From Allobacillus salarius (lineage in GTDB: Bacteria; Bacillota; Bacilli; Bacillales; Alkalibacillaceae), in the NCBI RefSeq assembly GCF_007559425.1, contig NZ_VMHE01000014.1, forward strand, positions 1-57,011: a stretch of DNA of 57,011 nucleotides, read 5' to 3'. Positions within the stretch are counted from its first letter, which is position 1; each line of letters starts with the position of its first letter. The notes under the pieces were generated by a model, which saw only the letters and a list, made by a program, of their open reading frames with translations, made no database searches and was not told where the DNA came from. The position numbers and the translations under genes were made by a program. Of this stretch, positions 25,287 through 34,056 are shown piece after piece.

Positions 25287-26561
25287 TTATTCAGGAACAA
25301 GCATTAATGATAACTCTGGAACGAATACCAACAACAACCCAATTGCGATCAACATCACGATATAAGGTGGTGTACTTTTGATAACTTCCAGATAAGGTTT
25401 GTTAAATACCGCACTTGCGGTAAATATATCTACACCAAATGGCGGTGTTGCAGAACCTAATGCTGCTTGGAAAGTAACTATGATTCCAAGGTGAATCAGG
25501 TCAACCCCTGCCGCTTCAGCAGCTGGAGCAAAGATTGGTGTTAAGACTAAAATAACTACGATTGGATCGACAAACATACATCCAACGAAGAAAAACACAC
25601 TGACCATCAACAGGACGAATAACGCACTCGGATCTGTCCCAAGAACTGCTTCAGTAATCATTCTTGGAATTCCCGCAAAACCGATTACCCAAGTGAAAAG
25701 CTGTCCACCAGCAACCAAAATGAAAACGGCTGATGTAACTAAACCTGTTGAGAGTGAAATTCCAGGAAGTTCTCTCCATTTAATCGTCTTAAATATCAAT
25801 ACTTCCAAAATGATTGCATACAATACGGAAATACCTGATGCTTCTACTGGTGTAAATATACCAGTGTAGATTCCACCGACAATAATAATTGGAAATCCTA
25901 ACGGTAAAAGTGCTTTTCTAAAATGAACAAATCGTTCTTTCCAGCTAGCTTTTTCACCTAGTGGAATGTTCTTCACTTTTGCATGAATAATGTTATAGAT
26001 TGCAAATGCCAGAAATACGATTACTCCTGGAATAATCCCGGCAATGAACAAATCCCCAACTGATACTGACCCTGCTGCAAGCGCATAAATAATCATACCT
26101 ACACTTGGCGGAATCAATAGTGCCACATCACTGGAGTTAATAATTAAGGCCATTGCCTGCGAATCTTTGTACCCCATTTTAAGTAATCTTTCTCTCATCG
26201 GTCGGCCAATGGCGACCACTGTTGCTTGTGTTGAACCTGATATCGCACCGAACATTGTACAGGCTGCTGCAGTCGTTACGGCATATCCCCCACGAATGTG
26301 ACCGACGAACGAACCGACGAAATCTAATAAACGCTGTGAGGTCTTACCAGCTGTCATGATGTCCGCAGCGAAAATAAATAACGGAACACATAACAATACG
26401 GGTGATTCTATTCCCGTCATTAACTGTTTCATTAGAATATCCATACTTAAATTCGGATTGTAAATAAGCATAATGACAACAGGTGCCAAGATCAGCGGAA
26501 TCATCATTGGAAAGTTCAACAGCAAAAGAATAATCATTATAGATAATAATGTCGCTAACAT
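25287..26561 (-). CDS. dctM: TRAP transporter large permease (DctM)
   Basis: A 424-residue permease with about 12 helices, the Na+-coupled translocating subunit. DctM signatures include the FAMEAAD-like LFIFAADIMTAGKTSQRLLDF near residue 60, GAISGSTQATVVAIG near 105, and PPSVGMIIYALAAGSVSVGDLFIAGIIPG near 150. The motif PPFGVDIFTASAVF near residue 375 is also conserved. It follows dctQ by 35 bp. Start ATG 26561 has GAGAGG upstream. Confidence 0.95.
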   Translation of the reverse strand: MLATLLSIMIILLLLNFPMMIPLILAPVVIMLIYNPNLSMDILMKQLMTGIESPVLLCVPLFIFAADIMTAGKTSQRLLDFVGSFVGHIRGGYAVTTAAACTMFGAISGSTQATVVAIGRPMRERLLKMGYKDSQAMALIINSSDVALLIPPSVGMIIYALAAGSVSVGDLFIAGIIPGVIVFLAFAIYNIIHAKVKNIPLGEKASWKERFVHFRKALLPLGFPIIIVGGIYTGIFTPVEASGISVLYAIILEVLIFKTIKWRELPGISLSTGLVTSAVFILVAGGQLFTWVIGFAGIPRMITEAVLGTDPSALFVLLMVSVFFFVGCMFVDPIVVILVLTPIFAPAAEAAGVDLIHLGIIVTFQAALGSATPPFGVDIFTASAVFNKPYLEVIKSTPPYIVMLIAIGLLLVFVPELSLMLVPE

Positions 26562-26596
26562 AGATTTTTCCTCTCTACTCTAATCGATTTTTGACG

Positions 26597-27205
26597 TTAG
26601 ATGGATATATCTTCCACCTTTAGATCTTTCTCTCTTTGATCGTTATAATCTACGGCATCGATTCCTAAATAAACTTTATCTTTTGCTTTCGCTGTGAAGT
26701 TTACAATTGTGTTTCTAATATATTGAATCCCAGCTGTCAAAAAGCCGATTGGGATAAATACAGCCATTAAGTATCTAGGGACTTCCAACGAAGTCGTAAT
26801 AGCCCCAGTGTTATATTCAAAAAGAACAAAATTATAAGTATAATACGCCATGACAAACATCACGATTGCAGTTACTGCATTAATCACGATCATCATCACT
26901 TTACGAACCTTCATAGGAGCAAAGTCATAAAAAGCAGACATACTGATATGCCGTCCCTTTCTAGCTGCATAAGCGATTCCCATGAATGTTGCTATAATGA
27001 TGGCAAATTTACTCACCTCATAGGCGAAATAAAAAGCTCCTGAATTAAAAACTTCTCGGGCGATTACATTACCGACGATCATAATCGAAATTAAAATGAT
27101 CGAGAAGGATAATATAAACTCCTCTAATTTCATCATTGCTTTATCAATAATATGAAAGACTTTTCTTATTCCTAGAATAAAGCCATTGTTACTCAAGCTT
27201 CCCAA
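26597..27205 (-). CDS. dctQ: TRAP transporter small permease (DctQ)
   Basis: A 202-residue membrane protein with four helices, the small subunit that bridges binding protein and DctM. The EVFNSGAFYFAYEVSKFAII segment and RKGRHISMSAFYDFAP loop (G-x-H-I/V) are typical of DctQ. Start is TTG 27205 with GAGGGGG eight bases upstream. It opens a dctQ-dctM-dctP operon on the minus strand. No sensor kinase or GntR-type regulator lies beside it. Confidence 0.9.
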   Translation of the reverse strand: MGSLSNNGFILGIRKVFHIIDKAMMKLEEFILSFSIILISIMIVGNVIAREVFNSGAFYFAYEVSKFAIIIATFMGIAYAARKGRHISMSAFYDFAPMKVRKVMMIVINAVTAIVMFVMAYYTYNFVLFEYNTGAITTSLEVPRYLMAVFIPIGFLTAGIQYIRNTIVNFTAKAKDKVYLGIDAVDYNDQREKDLKVEDISI

Positions 27206-27889
27206 AAAACTTGCCCCCTCTCGAAAAGAAAGAATCTGTATATATTAGTAAATAATTTATACTGTTCATTTCTTCTATTTTAAGCGTATATGATTTAGCT
27301 GGATTTATTCAACTTCCAAAAAAACACACATTTTATAGTTTAATAACCTATTTTGCGAGGAAGTAAACATAAAATTCAAATTTCTATAATATAATCGAAA
27401 ATACGCGCAGATTATCGTGTATACTCCAAATTTACTAGTTGATTGCTTTTTCAAAGTTTGTTATGAGAAAGCCTTCATATCATTGTTTTAAGGTGATAAT
27501 TTCATCTTTTTAGATTGATTTTTATGAAAAGTGTCATGAGGATTCATTAGATTGGATGTAAATTCTGAGGATAAATAGGTGATTTTTCAAGCGTTCTATC
27601 TAAATTAAATGTATAGTGTCCTTTTATATGTATCATTCGACGGTGACCAGGAACATCCCTGCTAAACATTTTAATAAATTTAATATTTTGTTATTTATGG
27701 GGTGTTCGTACCTAGATTGAACGAATCCATTGCTCCTATATTATTTTATTTTGAGATTGGTTCACTCTAGTGCTATAGTCACTGATTCATACTCATTTAG
27801 GTGTCAATATTTGTTCTTGAGGACTTTTGGACTGCACATGGTATTATTTTACTGGATTAAAGTAAAACTTATGGATGGAGTGAATATAT
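27206..27889. other. Intergenic region, 684 bp
   Basis: AT-rich sequence between dctQ (minus) and a small plus-strand gene. Open frames here lack ribosome-binding sites. I see no convincing promoter, operator or structured RNA, although both flanking genes must start transcription within it. Confidence 0.5.
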
Positions 27890-28063
27890 GTGTTGAAACG
27901 ACTCAGTTGGATGTTTGCTTCTTTATCAATTCTTTTTCTCTTCATGTACTTCAATTATCAAAGGCATGATATGGAACTGATTGGTTTCTTGTATGCGGGG
28001 ATTATTTCTTTATGTGGTTTGGTCGTTCTATTGATTTTGATAGCGAAGAACCGAAATAATTAA
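27890..28063 (+). CDS. Small two-helix membrane protein, 57 residues
   Basis: A GTG-initiated frame (27890) ending at TAA 28061-28063. It reads (M)LKRLSWMFASLSILFLF and onward: a first helix, a short polar loop NYQRHDMELIG, a second helix LYAGIISLCGLVVLLILIA and a basic tail KNRNN. The arrangement follows a plausible membrane topology, and GGAGTGA lies about seven bases before GTG. I recognise no family. It stands alone ahead of the Hint-like frame. Confidence 0.6.
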   Translation: MLKRLSWMFASLSILFLFMYFNYQRHDMELIGFLYAGIISLCGLVVLLILIAKNRNN

Positions 28064-28190
28064 GTTGGTTAAACAACCTAGATATACTGCATTTGTTTTC
28101 GAATTTCCCTTGTTTGCATAGTGTAACCGCAAGCAGGGGGTGATTTTTTGTTAAAACATAGTAAATACCGAAGTAATTCCAAACGGCTCG

Positions 28191-28571
28191 ATGGTTTCAA
28201 CTGAAAACGGAGTCAAAGCAGTTAAGAACTTGTTTGTGAATGAACGAGTCTTGGCGGATGAAGGAAAATGGGAAAGTATCGCAACTATTCAAGGAAAGAC
28301 TGCTGAAAACCAATTCGTCATTCAATTGCATGGAACCAATGATGTGTACTTATCTCTTGATTCAAAAGTTTTGGTAAGAGAAGTGAATTTCGTTGACAAA
28401 GGGGGACAGAGGGTGCCGAGTGTCCGTTCGCCTAAGCGGATCTCTATTCGACAGCTAAGGGTTGATCAACATTTGGTGCTTGTCCCGAATGCCGTCATCA
28501 ACAAACACCATCCAAGTGTCAAAGAAGTCACTAACCAAATCATTTCGGTCGTCGAGTTGCATTCTCGATGA
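28191..28571 (+). CDS. Hint-like small protein, probably frameshifted at 5' end
   Basis: From ATG 28191 the frame encodes 126 residues resembling a Hint/intein-type domain: STENGVKAVKNLFVNERVLA, EGKWESIATIQG, VYLSLDSKVLVRE (where a T-x-x-H block would be expected) and RISIRQLRVDQHLVLVPN. ATG 28191 has no ribosome-binding site. A strong one (AGGGGGTGA) instead precedes TTG 28148, whose frame stops at 28204. Removing one A from the AAA at 28163-28165 would join TTG 28148 to this frame, giving (M)LKHSNTEVIPNGSM. I therefore suspect a one-base insertion. The usual Hint catalytic Cys and His are not evident. The stop lies inside the first unit of repeat array C. Confidence 0.45.
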   Translation: MVSTENGVKAVKNLFVNERVLADEGKWESIATIQGKTAENQFVIQLHGTNDVYLSLDSKVLVREVNFVDKGGQRVPSVRSPKRISIRQLRVDQHLVLVPNAVINKHHPSVKEVTNQIISVVELHSR

Positions 28572-28890
28572 CCTTTTCAACTAATATTTAGTCTGTTCAG
28601 TCGTTGAGAGCATTCCTCAACGACGTTTTTAATGCTTTTCCACTTCTTCCGGGTGTTGAGACGCGTTCTCGACGACAGTTTCGATGCTCCTCTGCTTCAT
28701 TCGGGTGTTGATACACGTTCTCAACGACGATTCGAAAAGATTCAGCCCTCATTCGGGTATTGAGATGCACGCTCGATGACAAATATAACTGATTCCGCTC
28801 TCATTAAGGTATCGAGACGGTCTCTCTACGACAATTCACACCGCTGCACACCTCATTCGCGCGTCGAGAAAGGCTCCCGTTGCTATCAAG
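28550..28890. repeat. Repeat family C, exact 52-bp period array
   Basis: Seven units begin at 28550, 28602, 28654, 28706, 28758, 28810 and 28862 (last partial), every step exactly 52 bp. The first ~24 bases are an imperfect palindrome of TGTTGAGACACGTTCTCAACGA type. The next ~28 are variable except for a terminal CTCATTCGGG-like block. Units diverge too much for recent slippage, yet the phase is kept. 52 is not a multiple of three, so coding constraint does not explain it. The array fills the space between the Hint-like gene and the antiporter terminator. Confidence 0.88.
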
Positions 28891-28910
28891 ACTTTCTATT
28901 TAAGTACAAG

Positions 28911-28951
28911 AAAAAACCAGCTAGGGACCGCTTTTAGTCCGCTAGCTGGTT
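28911..28951 (-). terminator. Antiporter terminator
   Basis: AACCAGCTAG-CGGAC / GGTCC-CTAGCTGGTT on the minus strand with a short A-rich loop, followed by six T, just beyond the antiporter stop codon. Confidence 0.9.
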
Positions 28952-28965
28952 CAACACTGTTCGAC

Positions 28966-30768
28966 TTATCCTTGTCGATTATTTGGTTTTGATAAGCTGA
29001 TGACAATATCATTTGATTCGATTTTTGGCTCGCGATTTGGAGAGAAGAAACTAATCTTCCCACTCCCTTTAATAATCGCCAATAAAATCGATTCATGATG
29101 TAAGTCTTTTTTCAGCATTTCAAATGTATACTCTTCTGTAACCTTCGTTTTCTTAAATACAAATCCTTGGTTGATCTTCTCATTCAGTACTGTCCAGTTA
29201 GCCTGTTCACTAAATAGAATATTTCCGCTTATATGGTTACTGACTTCATCTAAACGATCGCCATTGTCCATTTGGATCGGTAATTGATATAAAAATTCCC
29301 GACCGAACTCTGGCTTAAATGTCGTACTGATTAATGTGTTGTAGGAATCAAACTCCGTCATACTGATCATATACTCATATGGAGTCATATCTAACTGATA
29401 ATCGGTTTGTTCAGAAAGGACTTCTCCATGTTTGTTTGGCACATCGAGTCTTCGTGCATGTGATAATCTGCTCCATGATGAATCAATGATCATAACCGGT
29501 ATTTCATAATCATCCAATACTTTTGCAAAGTTGGCCGTGAATTTACTGGATCCAACCATTAATATTCCTGGTGTGCTTTCAGTAGATAGATTTAACTTTT
29601 TCGAAAGCCAACCAATGGAAAAACCGTGAGCTATAACTGTCGCAAACACAAGTCCGAATGTTAATGATGTTAACATTTCAGCTTCCTCATAACCTTCAAG
29701 CATTAGAACTCCAGCAAAGTAACCAGATACCGTCAAGGCGACAATTCCTCGTGGAGCTATCCAACCTGTCAATAATTTTACTTTAAACGGTAAACCTGTA
29801 CCGATTGTTGAGATGAAAATCGTTAACGGTCGAATGACAAAAAGCATTAGTAAAACGAACGAGATGATTGGCCATTCAAACATGGCAATCAATGTTTCTC
29901 TTGTCAATGACGCTGTTAACATAATGAAAATCACAGAGATCAACAGAATAGATATATTCTCTTTAAAGTGACGTAAATCTCCAATAGATGAAATTCTCAT
30001 ATTTGCAAGGGTTATACCCATTACCGTTACGGCTAGCAAACCTGTTTCGTGCATAATCGTATCACTGATTGTAAAGGCAGTCACGACACTGGACAAAACA
30101 AATGGAGATTTCAAATACTCAGGTACCAAACCATTCTCGAATAATTTACCAACGCCTAAACCAAATCCAATCCCAATCAGAATAGCTAATATCGATCCAC
30201 CGATAAAGAATAAAATAGTGATGAATGTCACATCGTCAAGGGTAATGAATTGGATGAATACAAATGCGAAAACAGCAAGCAAGGCACCTAAAGGGTCTAC
30301 GATAATCCCTTCCCATTTTAGAATTGCAGAAGGAAGTGGCTTTAGCTTAGCCTGCCTCAAGAGAGGTAAAATAACTGTCGGTCCTGTAACAATTAAAATA
30401 GCCCCGATTACGAAAGATACAGCAAGCGGTAGTCCTGCGACGTAATGTGCGGCTAATGAGCCTAAAAGCCAGGCTAGTAACGCACCTATTGTCACGATGC
30501 GGTAGATTGGTTTACCTATTCCTCTAATCTCACGGAAATCCAAACCTAGACTTCCTTCGAATAAGATAATCCCAACAGCAATGGAAATCAATGGACCATA
30601 GACAACTGCGAGGTTTTCCTCGGGATTTATGACTCCAAAAATAGGTCCTGCCAGTAAACCAACAACAGACATCACGACAATCGCTGGTAATCTATAGCGC
30701 CATGCGACCCACTGCGAGCTAACGCCTAAAAATAAGATGAGCATTAGTTCAAACAATAAATTGTCCAT
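28966..30768 (-). CDS. NhaP-type cation:proton antiporter with RCK-like domain
   Basis: A 600-residue monovalent-cation/proton antiporter (CPA1-like). Residues 1-395 form about 12-13 helices with the conserved GPTVILPLLRQAKL and EGIIVDPLGALLAV blocks, the latter carrying the transport Asp. Residues ~400-600 form a cytoplasmic RCK/TrkA-N-like Rossmann domain (GILMVGSSKFTANFAKVL, then VMIIDSS), suggesting gating by nucleotide or cation. The ion may be Na+ or K+. GGAGGGAGG precedes ATG 30768. It is divergent from the glutamate-synthase-like gene, sharing a 121-bp promoter region. A salt/pH homeostasis role fits the other Na+-dependent systems here. Confidence 0.88.
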   Translation of the reverse strand: MDNLLFELMLILFLGVSSQWVAWRYRLPAIVVMSVVGLLAGPIFGVINPEENLAVVYGPLISIAVGIILFEGSLGLDFREIRGIGKPIYRIVTIGALLAWLLGSLAAHYVAGLPLAVSFVIGAILIVTGPTVILPLLRQAKLKPLPSAILKWEGIIVDPLGALLAVFAFVFIQFITLDDVTFITILFFIGGSILAILIGIGFGLGVGKLFENGLVPEYLKSPFVLSSVVTAFTISDTIMHETGLLAVTVMGITLANMRISSIGDLRHFKENISILLISVIFIMLTASLTRETLIAMFEWPIISFVLLMLFVIRPLTIFISTIGTGLPFKVKLLTGWIAPRGIVALTVSGYFAGVLMLEGYEEAEMLTSLTFGLVFATVIAHGFSIGWLSKKLNLSTESTPGILMVGSSKFTANFAKVLDDYEIPVMIIDSSWSRLSHARRLDVPNKHGEVLSEQTDYQLDMTPYEYMISMTEFDSYNTLISTTFKPEFGREFLYQLPIQMDNGDRLDEVSNHISGNILFSEQANWTVLNEKINQGFVFKKTKVTEEYTFEMLKKDLHHESILLAIIKGSGKISFFSPNREPKIESNDIVISLSKPNNRQG

Positions 30769-30889
30769 CGTGCGCCTCCCTCCTTATGGGCTAGTATGCT
30801 TAGTTCCCTAATAGATGTGGTATAACCCATATATACGATATTTTTTATATATACGCTAGCAATTATATAATTCACTAGGGGGGTAGTCA

Positions 30890-32457
30890 ATGGCGGATAT
30901 CGTGAGCGTCATTTTATTAATTATTATTTTATTTGTTCTTGTTTTGCCTGCGTTCTTCGTAGTGTATGCATACTTTGTCGACCGTAACCAAAAAAGACAT
31001 TCCGTACTTCGGAATTATCCGGTACTTGGTCGCATTCGATATATGTTTGAAAAGATCGGACCGGAGTTAAGACAATACTTTTTCCGAGATGATACAGAAG
31101 GTAAGCCTTTTTCACGAAAGGATTATCATGATATTATCATCCCCGCAAAATATGGTCACCGATTAATTGGCTACGGTTCACTCAGAGATTTTGAAGAGCC
31201 CGGCTATTACGTGAAAAATTCGATGTTTCCTAAACAAGTAGAGGAATTAGCACTTGGAGAAAGTCCTCAAATCAGCTCATTCGTTTACCAAATTGATAAG
31301 GATTCGTTGATCGGTAGAAAAGAGCACCGAGAAGATAAAATGATGGAACCTTTTTTACTTGAGGAAGAATATGAAGTCGTCATTGGTGAAGATACACCAA
31401 ACCCGTTTCATGTAAAAGGTCATATTGGCATGTCCGCGATGAGCTATGGAGCGCTTGGAGAACGTGCCATCACCGCATTATCGATTGGACTTGGCCGCGC
31501 TACCGGTACATGGATGAATACGGGTGAGGGCGGACTTTCAAATCATCATTTAAAAGGTGATGTTGATCTCATCATGCAAATCGGGCCTGGTTTGTTCGGT
31601 GTTCGTACGGAGGCGGGTGAGTTTTCGTGGGAAGAATTAAAGAAGAAAGCAGAGATTGAACAAGTGAGTTCGAATTAAAGTTGGCACAAGGTGCAAAACT
31701 TCGAGGCGGTCACGTTGAAGGTGATAAAGTCACCCCCGAAATTGCTAATATCCGTAACGTCGAACCGTATAAAACGATTAACAGTCCAAACCGATTTAAC
31801 GAATTTGACGATGTGCATACACTTCTTGATTTCATTACTGATATTCGAGAAGCGACCGGTTTACCTGTTGGAATGAAGATCGTCGTCGGGCAAGAAAAAT
31901 ACGTCGAAGATTTGGCTAAAACGATTAAGGAGACTAATAAACACCCAGACTTCATTACCGTCGATGGCGGTGAAGGCGGAACGGGGGCTACGTATCAAGA
32001 GCTTGCCGATAGTGTTGGATTGCCATTAAAGGCAGCATTGCCGATTTTGCATCAAGCACTCTTAAACGAGGGTGTAAGAGACCGTGTGAAGATTATAGCT
32101 TCTGGGAAGTTAATTACACCAGATAAAATTGCAATTGCCTTATCATTAGGTGCGGATCTCGTTCAAGTAGCCCGAGCCTTTATGGTGACTGTCGGTTGTA
32201 TTATGGCACAAGTATGTCACACGAATGAATGCCCTGTCGGAGTGGCGACGACAGATCCAAAATTGCAACGGGCATTAGACATTGACGAGAAGTCTTATCG
32301 TGTTACCAATTTCGTTATTGCCATGCGTGAAGGACTATTTAATTTAGCAGCGGCAGCAGGCTTGGAGTCTCCATCTGAATTCAGGGATGAGCATGTTGCT
32401 TACAAGGACTTATATGATGTCACCTACGATAATCACTTGAAGACCAACCAACCATAA
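30890..32457 (+). pseudogene. FMN-binding glutamate synthase-like protein, frameshifted
   Basis: Two adjacent frames make one YerD-like protein of about 522 residues. The first part (30890-31678) starts at ATG with AGGGGGGTAG upstream, has one N-terminal membrane helix and the SAMSYGALG / NTGEGGLS FMN-domain segments. It ends at TAA 31676 after EIEQV. The second part continues as EFELKLAQGAKLRGG from 31666 in another frame, through DGGEGGTGATYQE and the 3Fe-4S motif CIMAQVCHTNECPVG. Restoring one base in the GT-GAG at 31664-31666 would rejoin them. Either a recent inactivation or a sequencing error; otherwise all motifs are intact. Confidence 0.85.
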
Positions 32458-32493
32458 ATTGCTAATGAGCATTCTTACAACGAATGATTGAAT

Positions 32494-32548
32494 AGATTCC
32501 GGGTTAGGGAGTTCGCTAGATCAGTTCTTAGCACCGGAATCTTTTTTG
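32494..32548 (+). terminator. Terminator after glutamate synthase-like gene
   Basis: AGATTCCGG / CCGGAATCT, nine perfect pairs enclosing a ~31-nt loop with a minor inner stem, then TTTTTT. Confidence 0.8.
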
Positions 32549-32634
32549 TAAATACTTATTGATTGATTGTGTTCTGTACTTCTTTTCTTATATGATAGTT
32601 ACAAGTGATGTGTAGGATAGAAAGGAGTTTTTTT

Positions 32635-33396
32635 ATGCGTTGTCCATCTTGTGGCACCTTTATTGAAGATGATGTACAGTTTTGCCCTAACTGTGGTGAG
32701 AATATCGAAGCTTCAATCATTACGATTCATTCGGATGAAGCATTACCTAGCGAGAATGTTTACGGTGTTCTAAAGAAAATTTTTAGACAGCCGTCTGCCA
32801 GTAAACATTTAACACCGAATCATTTAGCAATTGGTTTGATTTCCATTGCGATCTATTCTTTACTGATTGCAGGTTATATCTATTACTCTATGAAAAGCAT
32901 TTCTTCTAATTTGCAAAACTCATTCAATGACCTTGGATTAGGCAATGTACTTGGTCAAAGTGTGGAAGTCAGCTTTTTTGATTATTTCATCTTACCGTTT
33001 GTTGGGTTTTATGCGCTACAAATTATTATGATTTTGCTTATCTTTATATTAGCTAAGATTTCTGGTGAAATAAAAGATTTACGAGCATTGACCGCTCAAT
33101 ACGGTGGATATCTATTTCCATTCTCAGCCATTTTCTTAATCGGTATATTGTTCTCCGTTTTGAATCTGAATTGGTTGGCAACCGTTGCATTTATCATCGC
33201 AACACTTGGAGTCATATTTATGTTACCAGCTGTATTAACAAAGCATGGTGTTGAGGACAAGGGCGGTGGAACCGATCGTGTTTATTTATTGCTCATAGTC
33301 TATTTCATCGGTGTTTTAATTTTAAGCTTCGTTGCTAGAACTTATATCGAAACGATGGTGTCTAGCTTCATCAATAATATTACGAGTATTTTTTAG
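32635..33396 (+). CDS. Zinc-ribbon membrane protein
   Basis: A 253-residue protein that opens with a zinc ribbon, MRCPSCGTFIEDDVQFCPNCGE (CPxCG-x13-CPxCG), followed by a ~50-residue linker and about five membrane helices (roughly residues 63-85, 110-135, 150-172, 175-200, 215-240). The ribbon-plus-helices layout recalls Yip1-like or DUF-type stress membrane proteins in Bacillaceae; no function is known to me. ATG 32635 is fixed by AAAGGAG seven bases upstream; the longer in-frame start at 32605 lacks such a site. Confidence 0.75.
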   Translation: MRCPSCGTFIEDDVQFCPNCGENIEASIITIHSDEALPSENVYGVLKKIFRQPSASKHLTPNHLAIGLISIAIYSLLIAGYIYYSMKSISSNLQNSFNDLGLGNVLGQSVEVSFFDYFILPFVGFYALQIIMILLIFILAKISGEIKDLRALTAQYGGYLFPFSAIFLIGILFSVLNLNWLATVAFIIATLGVIFMLPAVLTKHGVEDKGGGTDRVYLLLIVYFIGVLILSFVARTYIETMVSSFINNITSIF

Positions 33397-33402
33397 CACA
33401 CA

Positions 33403-33441
33403 AAAAAGGACTGATCCATTTAATAATGGTTCAGTCCTTTT
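33403..33441. terminator. Bidirectional terminator
   Basis: AAAGGACTGATCCATT / AATGGTTCAGTCCTTT, near-perfect stem with a TAAT loop and A/T runs on both sides, between the zinc-ribbon gene and the small minus-strand gene. Confidence 0.9.
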
Positions 33442-33459
33442 ACATACCAAAAACGTTAT

Positions 33460-33642
33460 TTATTCTTCCATATCTTTTAACTGTTTTTTCTTTTCGGCTA
33501 ATTCTATTTCTATTTTTTCGAGCACTTTTTCAATAGGAGTAATACTCCCTCCAACGGACTCCATCTTATCAAGATCACTTTGAATTCGGATATAATCCGC
33601 TTTCAAATGAGTGATTTCTGTTTCAAGTTCTGATTTCTTCAT
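33460..33642 (-). CDS. Small coiled-coil protein (SE1832-like)
   Basis: A 60-residue, highly charged helical protein: KKSELETEITHLKADYIRIQ at the start, a Gly-Gly hinge, then a second helix rich in Glu and Lys. It would form a short helical hairpin or coiled coil. It resembles the small SE1832-type proteins of Firmicutes as I recall them; function unknown. ATG 33642 is chosen for GGGAGTGAG just upstream; the longer frame to 33696 is Cys/Arg-rich and unlike the rest. It converges on the zinc-ribbon gene across a shared terminator. Confidence 0.65.
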   Translation of the reverse strand: MKKSELETEITHLKADYIRIQSDLDKMESVGGSITPIEKVLEKIEIELAEKKKQLKDMEE

Positions 33643-33778
33643 CTTACTCACTCCCATTCTCCTTCCCATTGTATAAGAGGAAGCACAATTTCTCAACTCA
33701 ATGATAGGTTAGAATTTTTGGAAAAGAGGGTATTATTGATGGTGTATAGGATGCTACTCGCAGAAAGGAGTGGAAGAC

Positions 33779-33931
33779 ATGATTGATGATTTTCGGAATT
33801 CCGTTGAGTATGGACCGACAAACCCTGACCAATTAAATACTTGCACGAACTGTGGGAATATCTTACAAAGACCAATTGAAATACAAAGTAAGCTTTGCAC
33901 GAAATGTCAAAAGGAATTGAATAGAGATTAG
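33779..33931 (+). CDS. Small zinc-ribbon protein, 50 residues
   Basis: ATG 33779 to TAG 33929-33931 encodes a 50-residue protein with CTNCGN near residue 22 and CTKCQK near residue 42, a CxxC-x16-CxxC metal site. AAAGGAGTGG is correctly spaced upstream. The N-terminus (MIDDFRNSVEYGPTNPDQ) is acidic. It is the third zinc- or helix-type small protein in 1.3 kb and faces the hypothetical gene at 34057 across a terminator. I do not know its function; such ribbons often mediate protein or RNA contacts. Confidence 0.65.
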   Translation: MIDDFRNSVEYGPTNPDQLNTCTNCGNILQRPIEIQSKLCTKCQKELNRD

Positions 33932-33997
33932 ATTTTAACCAATACCGTTCGGGAGATGACAATAATTTTCGGTTCATCTTCCGAATATTTTTATATA

Positions 33998-34050
33998 AAA
34001 AAACTGCTTCATCGTCCACCGTCTTATTGGTGGAGACATTGAAGCAGTCT
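33998..34050 (-). terminator. Terminator of gene 34057-34587
   Basis: ACTGCTTCAATGTCTCCACC / GGTGGACGATGAAGCAGT, a long stem with a few mismatches around a short loop, followed by seven T on the minus strand. Confidence 0.88.
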
Positions 34051-34056
34051 GTATAA

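Noticed and set aside
28550..28890. Possible CRISPR array
   Set aside because: Repeats and spacers both drift, the repeat part is palindromic and imperfect between units, and no cas genes are in the window. Regular spacing alone is not enough.
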